From positions 1 through 9,713 of the forward strand of contig CALDTD010000036.1 in NCBI GenBank assembly GCA_937924345.1: a DNA stretch of 9,713 nucleotides, in the 5' to 3' direction. The translations under genes were made by a program, and so were the position numbers. Shown piece by piece: positions 7,632 through 9,713 of this stretch (position 1 is its first letter; every line of letters starts with the position of its first letter). The DNA comes from an uncultured Flavobacteriales bacterium (GTDB lineage: Bacteria > Bacteroidota > Bacteroidia > Flavobacteriales_D > Parvicellaceae). The notes under the pieces were generated by a model. It ran no database searches, was not told where the DNA came from, and saw only the letters and a list, made by a program, of their open reading frames with translations.

Positions 7632-8669
7632 CTATTCTTCGTCTTTTAATTTAGTTTCTAATTTTATAATTTGTGCTCTTAATTTTGGTAACCCTCTAAA
7701 CAGCACATAACTTCTTTTATAATCTCCGATTGAGAAAGCAGGAGAACCCTGAACAATCTCTCCTTTTCGAACTATACTTTGTCCTATACCAGATTGAGCA
7801 GCAATTTTAACTTCGTCTGCTATTTGTAGGTGACCAACTATTCCTACTTGTCCACCAACCATCATATTCTTTCCTAATTTTGCTGAACCTGCAATACCTG
7901 TTTGAGCTGCTATAACTGTATTCTCTCCAATTTCTACATTATGAGCTACTTGGATTAAGTTGTCTAACTTTACCCCTTTTCTAATAATAGTGCTTCCCAT
8001 TGTAGCTCTATCTATAGTTGAATTAGATCCAATTTCTACAAAATCTTCTAATATTACATTCCCAATTTGCGGAACTTTTTTATAATCATTAGCTGCACTT
8101 GGGGCAAACCCAAATCCATCTGAACCTAATATAACTCCTGAATGGATGGTACATGATTTACCAATTACACAATTATTATAAACCTTGGCACCAGAATAAA
8201 TAGTTGTATTATCATTAATTACAACTCCATCTCCAATATAAACATGGGGATAAATCTTTACGTTATTACCAATAGTTACATTATTACCAACATAAGCAAA
8301 AGCACCAACATAACAATCATCACCTATTTTTGTCGAATCACTAATAAAAGTAGGTTGTTCTATACCTGTTCTTTGTTGATTTACCTGGTCGTAATATCCT
8401 AATAAAGTTGTTAAACACTGATATGCGTCATCTACCTTAATCAAAGTTAAGGTTGAAGGAAGTGTTTGAGTTGGTTCAAAAGTTTTATTAACCAAGGCAA
8501 TAGTAGCTTGAGTTGTATAAATAAAGTCTTCGTATTTAGGGTTAGCTAAAAAAGTAATTGTTCCCTGTTTACCTTCCTCAATTTTTGCCATATTATTGAC
8601 TACAGCATTTTTATCTCCTTCTATTTCGCCATTTAAAAGTCCAGCAATTTGTTCTGCAGTAAATTCCAT
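7632..8669 (-). CDS. lpxD: UDP-3-O-(3-hydroxyacyl)glucosamine N-acyltransferase
   Basis: Third step of lipid A synthesis: transfers a 3-hydroxyacyl chain from ACP to the free amine made by LpxC, in the cytoplasm. The protein is 345 aa, close to E. coli (341). The N-terminal uridine-binding domain (about 1-100) begins [15 protein letters not shown] and contains [10 protein letters not shown] (37-46). From about 105 to 310 there are hexapeptide repeats of the left-handed beta helix (IGDDCY, IGNNVT, IGKSCT, IGENTV). The C-terminal helix (about 325-345) ends LKDEE. The catalytic base is H243 in QVAHN, and H280 (GIVGHL) keeps the 37-residue spacing of E. coli H239 and H276. The invariant-looking [10 protein letters not shown] stretch (181-190) is present. 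It is preceded by the OmpH-family gene (15 nt) and followed by lpxC-fabZ (12 nt). Confidence 0.97.
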   Translation of the reverse strand: MEFTAEQIAGLLNGEIEGDKNAVVNNMAKIEEGKQGTITFLANPKYEDFIYTTQATIALVNKTFEPTQTLPSTLTLIKVDDAYQCLTTLLGYYDQVNQQRTGIEQPTFISDSTKIGDDCYVGAFAYVGNNVTIGNNVKIYPHVYIGDGVVINDNTTIYSGAKVYNNCVIGKSCTIHSGVILGSDGFGFAPSAANDYKKVPQIGNVILEDFVEIGSNSTIDRATMGSTIIRKGVKLDNLIQVAHNVEIGENTVIAAQTGIAGSAKLGKNMMVGGQVGIVGHLQIADEVKIAAQSGIGQSIVRKGEIVQGSPAFSIGDYKRSYVLFRGLPKLRAQIIKLETKLKDEE

Positions 8670-8684
8670 TGTAATTGTAATATT

Positions 8685-9341
8685 TTATTCTACAGTTGTT
8701 TGCTTCGGTGTTCTACTTTTTTGGTATTCTATATTGAGCAACTCCACTACTTTATCAGTAATATCTAATGAAGGATTAGCATAAAGCATAGGACCTCCAA
8801 CCCTGTAACTCATTACATAATCATAACCTAAGTCCTTACCGATTACTTGCATAAACTTATCTGTTTGATAGACATAATCTGTCATGGCTGCTGCTTCTTT
8901 CTTTGCTAAAGAAGCTGATAATTCTTGTTCTTTTTGCATAATTGTTTGCTCTAAAACACCAATCTCTTGAGCTTTTCGTTGTAATTCTTCTTGCCCCATA
9001 ATTGGCGCTTCTGCTTCGAATGCTTTTCGTTGTTTTTCGTATTTAGAATACATTCCTTTTAGCTTACTTTCTGCAGAAGATTGTGAAGACTTTAGCTTAG
9101 TCGTCATTTGCTTAGAAAAATCATAATAAGCGGCAACTGTATCACTATTTACATAAGCAATTTTAAACGCTTTCTCTATTATTTCATTTTCAGAAGCAGT
9201 TTCTTTAGGTAAGTCTTCCACTTTTTTTGGAGTATCAGCTACTTTGACTTCTTTTCTTCCACTACCTAATTGCATTACAAAAAGAATAACAACCGCAATT
9301 GCTAACACTATGTTTGTAATCGTTAATGTCTTTATATTCAT
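8685..9341 (-). CDS. OmpH/Skp-family periplasmic chaperone, probably membrane-anchored
   Basis: Likely periplasmic holdase for unfolded outer-membrane proteins; 218 aa. Residues 7-24 are a hydrophobic segment (IVLAIAVVILFVMQL in its core), followed by a charged linker (about 28-58). The Skp/OmpH domain then begins KIAYVNSDTV (60-69), continues with a long charged coiled coil (about 75-150) and ends with the family C-terminal strand region LYANPSLDITDKVVELLN (186-203). No AxA signal peptidase I site or lipobox follows the hydrophobic segment, so I infer an uncleaved inner-membrane anchor. E. coli Skp has 161 residues including a cleaved signal; the extra length here is mainly the N-terminal linker. 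The position directly before lpxD copies the E. coli skp-lpxD order. It starts 3 nt after the stop of the upstream small gene. Confidence 0.85.
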   Translation of the reverse strand: MNIKTLTITNIVLAIAVVILFVMQLGSGRKEVKVADTPKKVEDLPKETASENEIIEKAFKIAYVNSDTVAAYYDFSKQMTTKLKSSQSSAESKLKGMYSKYEKQRKAFEAEAPIMGQEELQRKAQEIGVLEQTIMQKEQELSASLAKKEAAAMTDYVYQTDKFMQVIGKDLGYDYVMSYRVGGPMLYANPSLDITDKVVELLNIEYQKSRTPKQTTVE

Positions 9342-9344
9342 AAC

Positions 9345-9653
9345 TTAATCGATATTTATTTTTCTAAAAGCTTCTGCAAAATCTTTACTCATATCTACAA
9401 AACGCATATAAACTTGATCTAAAAACTCTTTGGATATCATACGCTCCATATCGTCCATACCCATAACGTCTGACTGATTGAGTCTAAAGATTTGTTCGTA
9501 CTGATCGAGGACAATTTTTACGTTATACTTATTTTCTCTAAGGAAAATACTAACATCTAGTTTTGGGTGGTCTATTTTAGTTACCGTTTTCATAAGTCTT
9601 GCAAATGTAATAAATTGAACTTGTTTAGGCTTCGTTGAATAAATAATTTTCAT
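9345..9653 (-). CDS. Conserved-looking small protein of unknown function, first gene of the lpx row
   Basis: I do not recognise this protein. As drawn it has 102 aa, is soluble with no signal peptide or membrane segment, and has a mixed N-terminal half (KLDVSIFLRENKYNVKIVLD, 31-50, beta-like) and a charged helical C-terminal half (about 62-98, rich in Asp, Met and Lys). The start is uncertain. An in-frame ATG at residue 21 (9593-9591) would give 82 aa, and the 20 residues before it are basic and low in complexity. A perfect TAnnTTTG match (TACATTTG, 9609-9602) lies inside that stretch, 8 nt before the second ATG, although with no TTG at proper spacing. Its stop is 3 nt before the ompH start, so it is very likely cotranscribed and an authentic gene. 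A link to envelope assembly is only inferred from position. Confidence 0.7.
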   Translation of the reverse strand: MKIIYSTKPKQVQFITFARLMKTVTKIDHPKLDVSIFLRENKYNVKIVLDQYEQIFRLNQSDVMGMDDMERMISKEFLDQVYMRFVDMSKDFAEAFRKINID

Positions 9654-9683
9654 TGGTTATTAGCTAAGTATCTTTTACTTTTG
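9653..9683 (+). promoter_or_regulatory. Candidate divergent promoter for a gene beyond the right edge
   Basis: On the plus strand TTG (9653-9655) is followed after 20 nt by TACTTTTG (9676-9683), a perfect match to TAnnTTTG at a spacing within the Bacteroidota range. Transcription would start near 9688-9690 and leave the window, so a divergently transcribed gene to the right is predicted. The TTG overlaps the upstream ATG of the minus-strand small gene by one base. No start codon is visible before 9713. Confidence 0.45.
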
Positions 9684-9713
9684 GAAAAAATAATATTATC
9701 AACACTACAAACA

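Larger units (their letters stand above)
1084..9653 (-). other. Probable eight-gene operon (small gene, ompH, lpxD, lpxC-fabZ, lpxA, M28 peptidase, T9SS protease, idi)
   Basis: Eight genes in one direction are separated by 3, 15, 12, 15, 17, 41 and 1 nt. I found no promoter match with both elements and no terminator hairpin with a U-run in these gaps, so one transcript is the simplest reading. The lpx part is well supported as an operon by conserved order. Inclusion of the protease and idi rests on spacing alone, and the 41-nt gap before the protease is the most likely place for extra control. Confidence 0.6.

Noticed and set aside
8596..8784. Open frame of 62 codons on the plus strand with a hydrophobic middle
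   Set aside because: It is antisense across the lpxD start and the ompH end; the hydrophobic run comes from AT-rich complement sequence and nothing else supports expression.

Overview
The window comes from an AT-rich genome of the phylum Bacteroidota, most likely a flavobacterium or close relative. Four things point there: a fused LpxC-FabZ enzyme, a protease ending in a type IX secretion (T9SS) C-terminal sorting domain, promoter-like sequences of the Bacteroidota form (TTG, about 19-20 nt, TAnnTTTG), and the lack of GGAGG-type ribosome binding sites before the starts. All nine genes lie on the minus strand, so transcription runs from high to low coordinates. No RNA gene, mobile element, repeat array or CRISPR was seen, and no gene-free stretch exceeds about 105 bases.

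Read in transcription order, 9653-5427 is an envelope-biogenesis block. It holds a small protein of unknown function, a membrane-anchored OmpH/Skp-family periplasmic chaperone, lpxD, the lpxC-fabZ fusion and lpxA. LpxA, LpxC and LpxD catalyse the first three steps of lipid A synthesis. FabZ makes the acyl-ACP precursors that compete with the hydroxyacyl-ACP used by LpxA and LpxD. The order OmpH-LpxD-FabZ-LpxA matches skp-lpxD-fabZ-lpxA of Escherichia coli.

From 5409 to 1084 the same row continues with an M28-family metallopeptidase lipoprotein, a large secreted lysyl-endopeptidase-like serine protease with a T9SS sorting domain, and type I isopentenyl-diphosphate isomerase (idi). Gaps from the small gene to idi are 3, 15, 12, 15, 17, 41 and 1 nt, which suggests one long transcript. 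The two peptidases and idi have no obvious catalytic link to lipid A beyond a shared envelope theme.

After a 105-nt gap with a promoter candidate, ileS starts at 978 and runs off the left edge (326 codons present). It is an IleRS2-like enzyme whose class I HIGH signature is altered to GIHH, a form linked to very high mupirocin resistance. At the right edge a good plus-strand promoter candidate suggests a divergent gene beyond 9713.

This is mostly a conserved housekeeping region, and I see no convincing new multi-gene system. The points most worth checking are the GIHH motif of IleRS, the conserved lysine-pocket aspartate of the T9SS protease, two altered histidines in LpxA, and the start of the small gene upstream of ompH.
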